Shown here in pieces: positions 1 through 9,287 of a DNA stretch of 52,593 bases. The DNA is from DATEAX01 sp035288145 (GTDB lineage: Bacteria; Patescibacteriota; UBA1384; UBA12157; JAENIV01). A program made the position numbers and the translations under genes. Within the stretch, counting starts at the first letter, position 1, and the number at the start of each line of letters is the position of its first letter. Location of the stretch: NCBI GenBank assembly GCA_035288145.1, contig DATEAX010000028.1, forward strand, positions 1 through 52,593. The letters are read 5' to 3'. Under the pieces are notes generated by a model. It had not been told where the DNA came from. It did not search any database and saw nothing but the letters and a program-made list of their open reading frames with translations.

Positions 1-29
1 CGCCGGTTCGAATCCGGTCGGGCCCGCCA
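1..29 (+). tRNA. 3' end of a tRNA, truncated by the window start
   Basis: Positions 3-18 form a T arm (GCCGG / TTCGAAT / CCGGT). They are followed by a 7-nt acceptor strand (19-25), a G discriminator (26) and an encoded CCA (27-29). The anticodon lies outside the window, so the amino acid cannot be assigned. Confidence 0.85.
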
Positions 30-69
30 GATAATATAAAAGTAAAAGATCATTGAAAAGAGAAGTATT

Positions 70-414
70 ATGGAAAAAGAACCAACTTCCGAAAATGAGG
101 AGAGTCCCGAACAACAGTTAGTTCGGCTGCTCAAAGAAAAAGGAGTTGAAGATCCTGAAGCCAGAAATTTATTAATTAATTGGACTCTTGAACAAGAAAA
201 ACAAGTTGAGCAATCAGATGATTATCATTTTGAACAAATTCAGTTTAATCTTCGAAGGGCACGCCTGCATTTTAAAGCAGGATTAGTAGATGCAGCATTT
301 GAAAACTTTGAAGCCGCCCTAACACAGGCTTGGAATGAAGAAAGGGATGAGCTTTATCAGGCAATTATGAAAGAAATGGATGAAATAGAAGATTCTATAA
401 AAAAATCACAATAA
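70..414 (+). CDS. small acidic helical protein, unknown function
   Basis: A 114-residue, Glu/Gln-rich, strongly acidic soluble protein with no signal peptide or membrane segment. Residues about 55-100 (LRRARLHFKAGLVDAAFENFEAAL) look like a helix-turn-helix TPR-type hairpin, which is suggestive only. It starts at ATG 41 nt after a tRNA and is preceded by a weak purine stretch (AGAAG). The next gene begins 69 nt downstream on the same strand, so the two may be cotranscribed. I do not recognise a family; a protein-binding adaptor role would be a guess. Confidence 0.7.
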   Translation: MEKEPTSENEESPEQQLVRLLKEKGVEDPEARNLLINWTLEQEKQVEQSDDYHFEQIQFNLRRARLHFKAGLVDAAFENFEAALTQAWNEERDELYQAIMKEMDEIEDSIKKSQ

Positions 415-483
415 ATTACTTCCCAACCACAATGGAGGCCCAAAAGGTTCCAGACCCGAGTGTCCCGCCGTTGAGGAGGACTA

Positions 484-1050
484 ACGAAACTTATTTATCT
501 TCTTATCGCCATAGGAATAATTTTCTTAGCCGGAGGCGGCTACTACTATTATTATATAAATAGCTTAAAATCTCTAAACACTTACGGAAATCTGAAAGCA
601 AGTCCCGGCGGCAACCCCCAAACCTCATCCAAACCGGCTCAAAATCAAGCCGCCGATAATTCTTGCGCCGCATTTTCCAGCCGTTTCGGCACCTCGGCCC
701 AAGAACTCGTCAATTTTATAAATAACGAGCCGTATGCCGCGGTGGTGATGCGTGGTTATCGCTATGTCTCCGGTCAAGTCATTTCTCTTGCCCCTGGCAA
801 CAATCTACCCTTTCTTTTGACTTTTGACGGCAACGGCAAAATCACTGATTTTGATTGTAGCAATCCTCAAATTGCCAAGGATTACTCCCAAGATATTGAC
901 TTCAATATTCCCGAGACCGATTTTGCCCAAATTATTCGCTTCCGAGAAAGTTTGGAAGCCGAGCAAACCGTCACCTATCTTCAAAATATGACGACCACCC
1001 CGCCCGAAGCCAAACAAATTATTTTAGAGCGCATCCAGAAACTCCAATAA
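484..1050 (+). CDS. membrane-anchored extracytoplasmic protein, probable ACG start
   Basis: The reading frame opens after a TGA at 472-474 and runs to TAA at 1050. The first ATG (742) lies in the middle of the domain. The translated 5' part gives a convincing N-terminal transmembrane helix (KLIYLLIAIGIIFLAGGGYY), a Ser/Pro/Gln-rich linker and a folded region of about 130 residues containing two Cys. A strong Shine-Dalgarno GGAGG (475-479) sits 4 nt before an ACG at 484, exactly where an ATG would be expected. I therefore place the start at ACG, either a rare start codon or an ATG changed by mutation or sequencing error. The protein is about 188 residues. The fold is not recognised; it is probably anchored with its C-terminus outside the cell. 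Confidence 0.6.
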   Translation, partial: TKLIYLLIAIGIIFLAGGGYYYYYINSLKSLNTYGNLKASPGGNPQTSSKPAQNQAADNSCAAFSSRFGTSAQELVNFINNEPYAAVVMRGYRYVSGQVISLAPGNNLPFLLTFDGNGKITDFDCSNPQIAKDYSQDIDFNIPETDFAQIIRFRESLEAEQTVTYLQNMTTTPPEAKQIILERIQKLQ

Positions 1051-1076
1051 TCGGGCCGTTGACCATCAGCATCAGT

Positions 1077-1100
1077 ATTGGTCATTGGTCATTGGTCATT
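1077..1100. repeat. 7-nt tandem repeat (ATTGGTC x3)
   Basis: Three perfect copies of ATTGGTC followed by ATT. It lies between the converging membrane-protein and foldase genes and contains the TGA stop codon of the foldase (complement of 1096-1098). Confidence 0.8.
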
Positions 1101-2052
1101 TTATAAAAATATAGATCTTGGTCTCTTTTTTTAAACTATTTAACCAATTGGTATAGGACTGCTGGATTTTGCCTTTTTTTTCAGCCACCTTGCCGATTTG
1201 AAATCCGGCCTCGGATTTGACCGGCCCGAAAATTTCGCCAATTTTCGCCTTAAACGCCGCCTCTTCAAATTCCGGCACCTGAAGATTATCAATCACCAAA
1301 TTCCCCCGCGCCAGCCAGCCCAAATCTCCGGCGCTGTCGCGGGTCTTAATATCCTCCGAATAGGTCTTGGCCAACTGATCCCAAGGTTCGTTGCTCCGCG
1401 CTTTATTGGCAACTTCATTGGCCCGCGCCTCGTCTTTAACGAGAATATGGGCGACTTTTACTTGGGCAATCAGCTGGTCTTGGATTTTTTCTTTAATCAC
1501 TTGGTCATGAACCAAATCTTTAAATTCATCTTCGGACATATCATAGAGGTCCCTTAGGGTTTTTTGGACATTGGCGATGCCGCCGCTTTGGTCGACAATT
1601 TTCGAAAAGGCCTCATTGACATCTTTTGAAGTTACCCGCAAACCGTTCTTCTGGGCTTCCCATGCCAGGAGCCGGTTTTCCACCAATTGGCCCATAATCT
1701 GCTCCCGAAGCTCTTTTTCAGCAGGCGAGGGCTGTTTGTTTCTTTCCGAGAAACGACGGATATAAGTAAGCTGCTGATAATATTCTTTGGCCCAAATGAT
1801 GTTTCCGCCGACAAAGGCAGCGGGGAATGGATAAATTTTCGCAGAAAATTTAACCTTGGAGCTTTCGGAATGACGAAGATAAATTTCCCGACCAAAATAA
1901 ATTCCTAATCCCAGGTAGGTTAAAAATATCAGCCAAAGGACTAAGGTCAAAAGCCAGCGAAATTCCAGCCGGGGTTTGAGACGGAATGCCAGATTGATTA
2001 AGAAATCTTTTGTCCGGAGCTTAATTTGTGACAAGTTGAGACTGATTTTCAT
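1096..2052 (-). CDS. membrane-anchored SurA/PrsA-like parvulin peptidyl-prolyl isomerase
   Basis: Likely a foldase assisting proteins outside the cytoplasmic membrane. After a short basic N-terminus, one transmembrane helix (about residues 33-53) is followed by a SurA_N-like helical region (about 85-185, with EKELREQIMGQLVENRLL). A parvulin domain follows (about 190-295: VAHILVK, YSEDIKTRDSAGDLGW, FGPVKSEAGFQI). The length (318 residues) fits PrsA-like proteins. ATG at 2052 is preferred over the upstream TTG at 2064 because it starts 1 nt after the upstream gene's stop. It is the third gene of an operon with an LCP protein and a polytopic membrane protein, so it may serve envelope enzymes. 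Family assignment is confident; the substrate is unknown. Confidence 0.85.
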   Translation of the reverse strand: MKISLNLSQIKLRTKDFLINLAFRLKPRLEFRWLLTLVLWLIFLTYLGLGIYFGREIYLRHSESSKVKFSAKIYPFPAAFVGGNIIWAKEYYQQLTYIRRFSERNKQPSPAEKELREQIMGQLVENRLLAWEAQKNGLRVTSKDVNEAFSKIVDQSGGIANVQKTLRDLYDMSEDEFKDLVHDQVIKEKIQDQLIAQVKVAHILVKDEARANEVANKARSNEPWDQLAKTYSEDIKTRDSAGDLGWLARGNLVIDNLQVPEFEEAAFKAKIGEIFGPVKSEAGFQIGKVAEKKGKIQQSYTNWLNSLKKETKIYIFIK

Positions 2053-2053
2053 T

Positions 2054-2623
2054 TTAAAACCCAAAAAACATATTAAAAACCAGGACTCCCCCTAAAATCA
2101 TCATGGTCACCAAAATCATTGTTGCCATCTTTTTTAAGTTTAACACACTGTTGATATACAAGTAAAATGTCTTAAAGATAAGATAAAAAACAAAGACAAT
2201 CACCAAGCTTTTGATTTTAGGGTCCACCGGCCAAAAGGTCATTGTCAAAAATATTTCCAAGATAAGGAGACCGGCGGTCGCCAGAAAAAGCTGGAAAAGA
2301 TTTTTATCCATATTCTCCGTCAGATGTTTAAAACGACTTTCGAGATGGAAAATTAAAATCGTCAAAGTAAAAACCACCGCAATAATCAGGGCCAAAGGTA
2401 CAGCCAGGCTGTAGCGAACGTTATAGAGGTCGTAAAGCCCGAGATAAAAAATTAAAAGAAGGAGAACTTCTGGCATTGATTTAAGAAAAAAGAAGCCCGA
2501 GATGGACAAAAATATCACCATTATCCTTAAAAAGAGCGAGGTTTCGAAATAGAAAAACCCCAATACGACCCCCAAAAGCAAAGGGTAAATCAAAAGATGC
2601 CAAGGGAATTTAGTGGGTTTCAT
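2054..2623 (-). CDS. polytopic membrane protein, unknown
   Basis: A 189-residue hydrophobic protein with about six predicted transmembrane segments, short loops and a conserved-looking central loop (HLESRFKHLTENMDKN). It lies 1 nt downstream of the LCP gene's stop and 1 nt upstream of the foldase start, so translation is probably coupled across all three. No catalytic motif is visible. Position suggests a role in envelope polymer assembly, which is inference only. Confidence 0.7.
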   Translation of the reverse strand: MKPTKFPWHLLIYPLLLGVVLGFFYFETSLFLRIMVIFLSISGFFFLKSMPEVLLLLIFYLGLYDLYNVRYSLAVPLALIIAVVFTLTILIFHLESRFKHLTENMDKNLFQLFLATAGLLILEIFLTMTFWPVDPKIKSLVIVFVFYLIFKTFYLYINSVLNLKKMATMILVTMMILGGVLVFNMFFGF

Positions 2624-2624
2624 C

Positions 2625-3989
2625 TTAATTTAGATAATCTTCCCCGACAACCACCTGAATGTCAATACTGGTTTTCGCCCCCTCCTTGGTGGCAACCGTC
2701 GCCTTAAGCTGGGAGGCAATCTCCGAAGCCGCCCGCTGAAACTGACCAGAAGATAAGTCGTAAACAGTCGTTTTGGAAACCGGCGAGGTCGCATCGCCAA
2801 TTTTAACCACCTTGTAGCCGTAGCTTTGGAGAAAATGAGAAACTGTCGAGGCCACCCCCTTCTGATTGGTCCCGTTTAAAACCTCAATTTTTACCGCCGA
2901 GGTTGCCGCCGCATCTTGCGCTTGCTCGCCAAAGATATTTTTGGCAATAATTTGCAAATCGCCAAATTTATCAATGCCTTTGCGCGGATAGAGATAGTAG
3001 CCACGCCAGTCCTGCGAAGAAACCAGCGGTCCGTCTTGTGAGTTATCCAGGACCTTGTTGACAATGTTGGTCGTGTCAATTGTCTTGGCGACATTCCATA
3101 AAGAGTAAATTTCCTCAATTTGCATATTTGTCCGGACATGCTCGCCCAGAATGTTGATGATATCGGTAATTTTTTTGGGGTTGGCTAAGATGTTTAAAGA
3201 CAAGACCTTTTCCTTAACCGCCGCCATCACCTGCTCCTGGCGACGGGAACGGTCGAAATCCGAAGTGGTTTTACGCGAACGGACATATTTTAAAGCCAAA
3301 GCGCCATCCAGATGATGAAGGCCGGCGGAAATTTTGAAAGGCGCATAATCAATCATATTCTCTGCCGGGTAGTAAGGGTCGTAAATATCCTTATCAACGA
3401 AAATATCCACCCCGCCGACGGTGTCAACAATCTTTTTAAAGCCCTCAAAATCAAGACTGACATAGTAATGAATGGGAATCCCCAAGACATTTTCGATGGT
3501 TTTGGAAGAAACCGTCCCGCCGCTCGAAGTGACCTTTTTGTTATTCTCGCCTTGAGCATAGGCCTCGTTGAGCTTGGCATGCCCCCCGCCGGCAATCGGC
3601 ACCCAGAGATCGCGGGGAAGGGAAAGAAGCCCGAGTTTTTTATCTTGATAATTGAGCGAAGAGACAATAATCGTGTCCGAGAGGTAACCACCGGGATGAT
3701 TTTTGCCTCCCATGCCCAAAAGGAGAATATTGGTCCGGCCCTCGCTTTGACCTTTGATGGCTTGCTTACCAAAAAGGGAGAAGAGAGACGACTTCTGCTG
3801 GCCATCGGCGGTAATTTTTTTAATTGCCCGGTTGGCTGAAAGTCCAACCCAGGTGCCGACGCCTAAACCGATAACCAGAAAGCCCAAAACTACCCACTTG
3901 AGGGTTTTCTTCCACGGGTTGCGGGAAATTTTGACTTCCCTGGGTAACCCCGGCGGGACCGGTTGAACTTTATTTCGTCGAAATATCAT
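2625..3989 (-). CDS. LytR-CpsA-Psr (LCP) family glycopolymer ligase with LytR_C domain
   Basis: LCP enzymes transfer undecaprenyl-linked glycopolymers to peptidoglycan or proteins on the outer face of the membrane. The protein has a cytoplasmic basic tail, one transmembrane helix (about residues 31-52) and an LCP domain (about 85-310). The domain contains the motifs NILLLGMGG, SDTIIVSSLN, LPRDLWV and KLNEAYAQG plus Arg-rich substrate-site segments (KYVRSRKTTSDFDRSRRQ). A C-terminal LytR_C domain follows (about 365-450: VKIEVLNGTNQKGVAS). ATG at 3989 follows GAGGA with good spacing and is preferred over TTG at 4001. An extended -10 lies just upstream. Length about 454 residues, normal for the two-domain form. 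Confidence 0.9.
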   Translation of the reverse strand: MIFRRNKVQPVPPGLPREVKISRNPWKKTLKWVVLGFLVIGLGVGTWVGLSANRAIKKITADGQQKSSLFSLFGKQAIKGQSEGRTNILLLGMGGKNHPGGYLSDTIIVSSLNYQDKKLGLLSLPRDLWVPIAGGGHAKLNEAYAQGENNKKVTSSGGTVSSKTIENVLGIPIHYYVSLDFEGFKKIVDTVGGVDIFVDKDIYDPYYPAENMIDYAPFKISAGLHHLDGALALKYVRSRKTTSDFDRSRRQEQVMAAVKEKVLSLNILANPKKITDIINILGEHVRTNMQIEEIYSLWNVAKTIDTTNIVNKVLDNSQDGPLVSSQDWRGYYLYPRKGIDKFGDLQIIAKNIFGEQAQDAAATSAVKIEVLNGTNQKGVASTVSHFLQSYGYKVVKIGDATSPVSKTTVYDLSSGQFQRAASEIASQLKATVATKEGAKTSIDIQVVVGEDYLN

Positions 3990-4037
3990 ATTTATCCTCA
4001 AACAAAAAATGCCTTTTTGGTTGATGAGGTCTATTTA

Positions 4038-4046
4038 AGTATAGCA
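4038..4046 (-). promoter_or_regulatory. extended -10 promoter of the LCP operon
   Basis: On the minus strand TGC-TATACT, an extended -10 element about 48 nt before the LCP start codon. No convincing -35 is visible, as is usual for extended -10 promoters. Confidence 0.5.
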
Positions 4047-4051
4047 TTTTT

Positions 4052-4417
4052 CTAAAAAGGGTAGTAGGGGAGAGCAATTTGCGAAAATGAGTTTTTTTTG
4101 TGTTTACTGATTTTATTCAGCACCAGCTTCTCCTGACCTCTTTGATAGCCGAAAACCGGAATGTCTAAACTCCAGGCGAGGGCGTTGGCGCAAGTTATCC
4201 CCACCCGGACGCCAGTAAATGAGCCGGGTCCTTGATTTACCAAAATCGCCCGGAGATTTTGGAGGGTCTTTTTTTCTTTCTTAAGAACGCTATCGATAAT
4301 TAAAAGAAGCTCTTTGGACTGATCTTTGGTATCGAATTCAAAACATTTCTCGCCTTTTTCGCCGAAAATCGTCAGGTAAATTTTCTCCCTTTCGGTCGTA
4401 TCAATCCCTAAAATCAT
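4052..4417 (-). CDS. tsaB: TsaB, short form (t6A threonylcarbamoyl-adenosine biosynthesis)
   Basis: TsaB is the dimerisation partner of TsaD in tRNA t6A37 synthesis. The N-terminus MILGIDTTEREK and the hallmark NQGPGSFTGVRVGITCANA are clear. Only 121 residues are present, about half the usual TsaB length, so the second ASKHA subdomain is missing. The short form may be lineage-typical or a truncation. The start is set at the ATG beginning MILGIDTT; upstream codons lie in a repeat element (4423-4510) and do not look coding. It follows tsaE on the same strand; the repeat fills most of the gap. Confidence 0.8.
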   Translation of the reverse strand: MILGIDTTEREKIYLTIFGEKGEKCFEFDTKDQSKELLLIIDSVLKKEKKTLQNLRAILVNQGPGSFTGVRVGITCANALAWSLDIPVFGYQRGQEKLVLNKISKHKKNSFSQIALPYYPF

Positions 4418-4422
4418 TATAT

Positions 4423-4510
4423 TTCTATTATCCCTTATTTCCGCTCCAGCGTAAATAAGGGATAGGATATAACTATCTTCGATTCTACCATATCCCAACC
4501 ATAAAATCAA
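4423..4510. repeat. hairpin repeat A, copy 1 (~88 bp)
   Basis: Positions 4429-4440 and 4453-4464 form a perfect 12-bp stem (TATCCCTTATTT / AAATAAGGGATA). The 12-nt loop itself contains CGCT-CC-AGCG. About 20 nt beyond the stem lies TACCATATCCCAACC plus an A-rich tail. The same hairpin and the same tail recur at 12068-12148. This copy separates tsaE from tsaB. Confidence 0.85.
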
Positions 4511-4556
4511 ACCATAAAATCAAGCCCTGGGCCTAATTTTTCGGACCTGATTTTTT

Positions 4557-5021
4557 CTATTTTTCCACATACGTACGTTTTTTAATAGATATTTCCCTAA
4601 TATTTTCGCTGATGTGTTTAAATCTTATATAAATAGTATTTTTTGGTAATATTTTTTTTATTTTTTCTGCCCACTCGATGACCATGATTGCATCTTTCCG
4701 ACCCCAGTAATCCTCAATGCCGGCAGATTTAATCTCTTCGATTTTTTCCAGGCGATAGGCATCTACATGAATAAGTTTCCTAACCATATTGACTACACCT
4801 CGGAGGTGTAGTTTTGGTCGTAAAATGTTATATTCTCTTAGTACTACGAAAGTTGGACTGGTGATTGGCTCTTGGATGCCTAACCCTTTAGCCAGCCCTT
4901 TGACAAAAGCCGTTTTGCCGCTACCTAATTCGCCAATGAGACCGATGACTTCGCCGCCTCGCAAGTTTTTGGCAAAAATTTGTCCAAATTTTTCCGTCTC
5001 GGCGGCGCTAGGTGAAATCAT
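4557..5021 (-). CDS. tsaE: TsaE, ATPase of the t6A pathway
   Basis: P-loop ATPase that works with TsaB/TsaD in t6A modification. The Walker A GELGSGKTAFVKGLAKGLG, SPTFVVLREY and VDAYRL motifs are visible, ending with IEWAEKI. The ATG at 5021 gives a 14-bp overlap with the upstream nuclease gene; a TTG at 5039 would add six residues. Compared with the family, about a dozen extra residues sit between REY and HVDAYRL. They include LHLRGV encoded by a perfect 21-nt palindrome (4792-4812). The insertion falls in a loop and keeps the frame, so the protein is probably functional. Confidence 0.9.
   Translation of the reverse strand: MISPSAAETEKFGQIFAKNLRGGEVIGLIGELGSGKTAFVKGLAKGLGIQEPITSPTFVVLREYNILRPKLHLRGVVNMVRKLIHVDAYRLEKIEEIKSAGIEDYWGRKDAIMVIEWAEKIKKILPKNTIYIRFKHISENIREISIKKRTYVEK
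4792..4812. repeat. 21-nt palindrome inside tsaE
   Basis: Perfect 10-bp arms (ACTACACCTC / GAGGTGTAGT on the plus strand, around one central G). Together with neighbouring bases it encodes LHLRGV in frame in TsaE. Same architecture as the palindromes at 15924, 32608 and 33357. Confidence 0.8.
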
Positions 5022-6993
5022 CGCCAAAACTTTCTTCAACCGGTCTTTTCTTCTTTAATTTCCAAAGCCGGATAAAAAATATGACCAATAAAACCATCCC
5101 GAGCGCGGTGAGAACTTTGACGAGCTGGAGCCAAAAAGACGATTTCGAGGCCTTAACTTGGGGCAAAATATCCCCGGCCGACGCCACCTGCTTTCCTGAT
5201 TTCGCCTTGCTCGCTACCGAACTGGTTTTTGTCGTCGTGCTCGAACTTTTTGGGGCGGCGGCTTTTGAACTGGCGGTTTTCGTCGAGGAAGAACTTATTT
5301 TTCCCACCGCCTGAATGAGCTTAATATCTTCCAGATTTCTGGGCAAAATCCGCCAAGTATCCCGATACAAATTGACAATCCCGGTGATTTCAAAAATATC
5401 TCCTTTGTGCATTTCCGGTTTCTCAATCCCCGTGGCCGCCTGAATATAAATTTTCGCGCGGCCCGTTCCGTCATCAATATAAAAAGTATTCCCCGAAGTT
5501 TCCACCACCGTGCCAGTAATTTTGACTAAATAATTTTCGTAATTTCTGATTTCCCCGGTTTTGATTTCAATCGGTTCGGAATTCAAAGGGATATCTTCTT
5601 CCTCAACGATGTTCTCCTCATCCCCGCCGATTTCTGGGGGAACGATAACATTCGCCTTGGCGGGGGTCGCCTTGGTTGTCCACTGCCATAAATTATTAAA
5701 CCAGGCCCAAGTCCAGCCCTCCTCCCCTTCAGAAAAATTTGTCTCGTCAGCCAACAGACCGTCGGGGAAAAATAGTTTGACCGAATCACCGGTGTTATTA
5801 AGAGCAATGCCTGTTTGAGGACGATAAAATACCAGCCAACTTTTGGCAGGAATCACCGTGCCGTAAGGAATAAGATAATCTTCAAGTAAAAAGTAGGACA
5901 AATTAACGGGAGAAGCCAGCGGGTTATAGAGCTCAACCCACTCGCCCTCGTTGTCCGTGCCCAGAGGATTAGGTAAGAGCTCGGATAAAATCACACTCTC
6001 GCCCGTCGAAGCCCAAAGACCAATTCTTTCCGCTCGGGCTTTCTCTTCAATCGCCTGCCAGGCGGCGTTTTTTAAAACAAAATTATCGGTATCATAGAAA
6101 CTCGCCAGTCCCCGTTCCATCAGCTCAATATTAAAAACCTTGTTTTGAAAAATGATAATTGCCAAAGTCCGGCCAAAAGGATCGAACTGTTCATCCTCTG
6201 ATTTAGAGATAATTAAGTCAACACTTTTCCCCTGGAGAGTCTGAGCCGTATAATCCTTCGCCGGCAAATACATACTCTCGCTGGATTCTGGGCAGTCAAC
6301 GGCCAGCAATCTGACATATGAAGAAAGATCGCTAAGACCCGAGACCTTGATCGTATCGCCGTCAATCACCGAAGTCACCGAGACCGTCCGAATCATGGCA
6401 TTTTCCAAGTCCACCAGCGCCAAGACTTCCGGAGGATATTCGGGAATAATCAATTTACTGTTCGGCGCGCCCGGAGTTCCTCCCTTGACATAGCTTTTTT
6501 GCCAGTTGTCGTCGGAGGAAATTAGGGGATCAATTTTCTCCCAGGAGATATTGTCTCCCGGGTCGGTGGTCCATGTAAATGTTTCGGTGTAAGTACCATC
6601 CTCATTAGTCAGAACGATGGCATCGGCAGGATTGGCAAGAATCATCGATATCTCAACCACCGGGGCTATTACCGCCGGCCAGTGCTCTTTGAAAGCCGTT
6701 TTGTCACGGGCCAAGATTAAAAAATCTTTCGGCAAAATCACTGCCGCCGCATCAGTGATTGTTTTGTTGTCAAAAGTCCAATTATTTAAATTGACGGATG
6801 TCGTGCCCTTATTATAAAGTTCAACCCATTCTAAACCAGTTTCCGGCGTCGGGGCATTGGCCATCACCTCGTTAATGACGACATTCGAATCAACGAGCGG
6901 ATCACTCTCTGCCGCCAAAACTTTTTGAGTCCCTAAAAGAAAGAAAATAAATCCGATAAAAACAAATAACAAAAGATACTTTATTTTCCCCAT
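5008..6993 (-). CDS. surface-anchored lamin-tail/thermonuclease (SNase-like) protein
   Basis: Probably an extracellular membrane-tethered nuclease. Order: signal peptide (1-28); lamin-tail domain (about 36-140: INEVMANAPTPETGLEWVELYN, NNWTF); staphylococcal-nuclease domain (about 203-330); a second lamin-tail domain (about 335-440: LSELLPNPLGTDNEGEWVEL); a single-strand-binding-like OB fold (about 480-575: VKITGTVVETSGNTFYIDDG); a Ser/Lys/Thr-rich stalk; one transmembrane helix (about 622-645); and a basic tail. The SNase active-site signature is intact: DGDTIKV, RLLAVDCPES and FDPFGRTLA, corresponding to the Ca-binding Asp and the catalytic Arg, Glu and Arg. Length 661. Salvage of environmental DNA or RNA is a plausible role in a host-dependent bacterium (inference). 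Confidence 0.88.
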   Translation of the reverse strand: MGKIKYLLLFVFIGFIFFLLGTQKVLAAESDPLVDSNVVINEVMANAPTPETGLEWVELYNKGTTSVNLNNWTFDNKTITDAAAVILPKDFLILARDKTAFKEHWPAVIAPVVEISMILANPADAIVLTNEDGTYTETFTWTTDPGDNISWEKIDPLISSDDNWQKSYVKGGTPGAPNSKLIIPEYPPEVLALVDLENAMIRTVSVTSVIDGDTIKVSGLSDLSSYVRLLAVDCPESSESMYLPAKDYTAQTLQGKSVDLIISKSEDEQFDPFGRTLAIIIFQNKVFNIELMERGLASFYDTDNFVLKNAAWQAIEEKARAERIGLWASTGESVILSELLPNPLGTDNEGEWVELYNPLASPVNLSYFLLEDYLIPYGTVIPAKSWLVFYRPQTGIALNNTGDSVKLFFPDGLLADETNFSEGEEGWTWAWFNNLWQWTTKATPAKANVIVPPEIGGDEENIVEEEDIPLNSEPIEIKTGEIRNYENYLVKITGTVVETSGNTFYIDDGTGRAKIYIQAATGIEKPEMHKGDIFEITGIVNLYRDTWRILPRNLEDIKLIQAVGKISSSSTKTASSKAAAPKSSSTTTKTSSVASKAKSGKQVASAGDILPQVKASKSSFWLQLVKVLTALGMVLLVIFFIRLWKLKKKRPVEESFGDDFT

Positions 6994-7021
6994 GCTTTTA
7001 TCCCTTTAACCTGCAAAATAC

Positions 7022-7034
7022 AACCCCTGGGGTT
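7022..7034. repeat. short palindrome AACCCC-T-GGGGTT
   Basis: Six-bp arms around one central T in the gap between the nuclease gene and the PH-domain gene. A weak, possibly degraded member of the dispersed palindrome family. Confidence 0.35.
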
Positions 7035-7059
7035 TGATTTTGGCCTGAATGGTTAAAAA

Positions 7060-7803
7060 TTATTTTATCTCTATTTCTCCCCCCTTATCTAAATCATTTT
7101 TGGAGATTTCGCCTTCCAAAGATTGGTCTTCGTCGGCCTTTTCGCCCGTCAGCAATTCCTGCTCGGGCGTTTTTTCCGGCGGAGGTGATGCCGGCGGCGA
7201 TGGCGGGGGCGCCTTTGGCGGCGTTAAAGTCCCTTCGCCGTCTAAAATTTGCTGCTCGCGGCTTTCGCTAGCAATTACCTCATCGTGTAAAGCCATAATC
7301 TTGGAAGATATTTCTTGAGGATTGGGGACTGATTGCAAAATAATGCTCTCTTTCTGCTCGCTGGCGGTTTCCACCAAAACATTGCCGTAGGAAAATAGAG
7401 TCGGCAACAAGCCGTTGATGCTTGATGTGACATCCTGAACCCGAAGAACTGAAAGTTGAGAGATTTTCCGACCGAAAAAGCCTACTTGGGTGATTTCAAC
7501 AATTTCCTGACGGGTGATGATATAGCAATTGTAATAAAAAGACATCCAGGCGACAAAGGCGAAAGTGATGCCTACGAGATAATAAGCCGAAAGGACTAAG
7601 GTGAGAAAATTCACCGCCAACCCCTGAAAAATTCTTCGGTCAAAATTAAAGACATAAATAATTACGAGAATAATAATAGGAATGACCAAAAATAAGAAAG
7701 AAAGCACAAATTGACCTAAAAAAGAGGCCCAGTGGCGCCGAGCAAAGACAACAATCTCTTTTTCATCTTTTGCACCCGGAATTGGAAAATGATATTCCGC
7801 CAT
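7060..7803 (-). CDS. bacterial PH-domain (YdbS/bPH2-like) membrane protein
   Basis: A 247-residue protein with a short soluble N-terminus (FPIPGAKDEKEIVVFARRHW) and two transmembrane helices (about 31-51 and 62-88). A bPH2-type domain follows (about 90-175: YIITRQEIVEITQVGFFGRKISQLSV, VQDVTSSINGLLPTLFSYGNVLVETA). The C-terminal third is disordered, Pro-rich and then acidic. The start ATG is clear. Function is unknown for the family as a whole; membrane-associated scaffolding is usually assumed. It lies between a surface nuclease and a small membrane protein. Confidence 0.8.
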   Translation of the reverse strand: MAEYHFPIPGAKDEKEIVVFARRHWASFLGQFVLSFLFLVIPIIILVIIYVFNFDRRIFQGLAVNFLTLVLSAYYLVGITFAFVAWMSFYYNCYIITRQEIVEITQVGFFGRKISQLSVLRVQDVTSSINGLLPTLFSYGNVLVETASEQKESIILQSVPNPQEISSKIMALHDEVIASESREQQILDGEGTLTPPKAPPPSPPASPPPEKTPEQELLTGEKADEDQSLEGEISKNDLDKGGEIEIK

Positions 7804-7815
7804 TTTTTTGCTTTT

Positions 7816-8037
7816 TTAGATTTTAAAAATATCTTTTAAGTTTTTGCCCCAATCAAGGCGGCTGATGGCAAGAATCGAAACAACGATGATGACAAACATC
7901 AGAATCAAATAAATTAAAACGGCCCGACCGATGGCGTCACCCTTAAACCGTTTGGCCAGAACTTGAATCAGGCCATAGATATTAAAAATGATATAGATAA
8001 ATAGAAAGATGAACCAGATGATTAAGAAAATATACAT
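7816..8037 (-). CDS. small two-helix membrane protein
   Basis: About 73 residues with two transmembrane helices separated by a basic loop (AKRFKGDAIG) and a short basic C-terminus. Start chosen at the ATG (MYIFLIIWFIF) rather than the upstream TTG. It ends 12 nt before the PH-domain gene's start on the same strand, so the two are probably cotranscribed and may act together. No family recognised. Confidence 0.65.
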   Translation of the reverse strand: MYIFLIIWFIFLFIYIIFNIYGLIQVLAKRFKGDAIGRAVLIYLILMFVIIVVSILAISRLDWGKNLKDIFKI

Positions 8038-8056
8038 AATAATAAATTTAAAATTC

Positions 8057-9284
<1,228 letters not shown>

Positions 9285-9287
9285 TTT

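Noticed and set aside
1198..1557. Plus-strand open frame opposite the parvulin gene
   Set aside because: It lies wholly antisense to a clear SurA/PrsA-like gene, has no ribosome-binding site and no recognisable protein pattern; the same applies to other antisense frames across the window.
4052..4557. tsaB extended upstream to 4510
   Set aside because: The extension reads through hairpin repeat A; the family N-terminus (MILGIDTT) starts at 4417.
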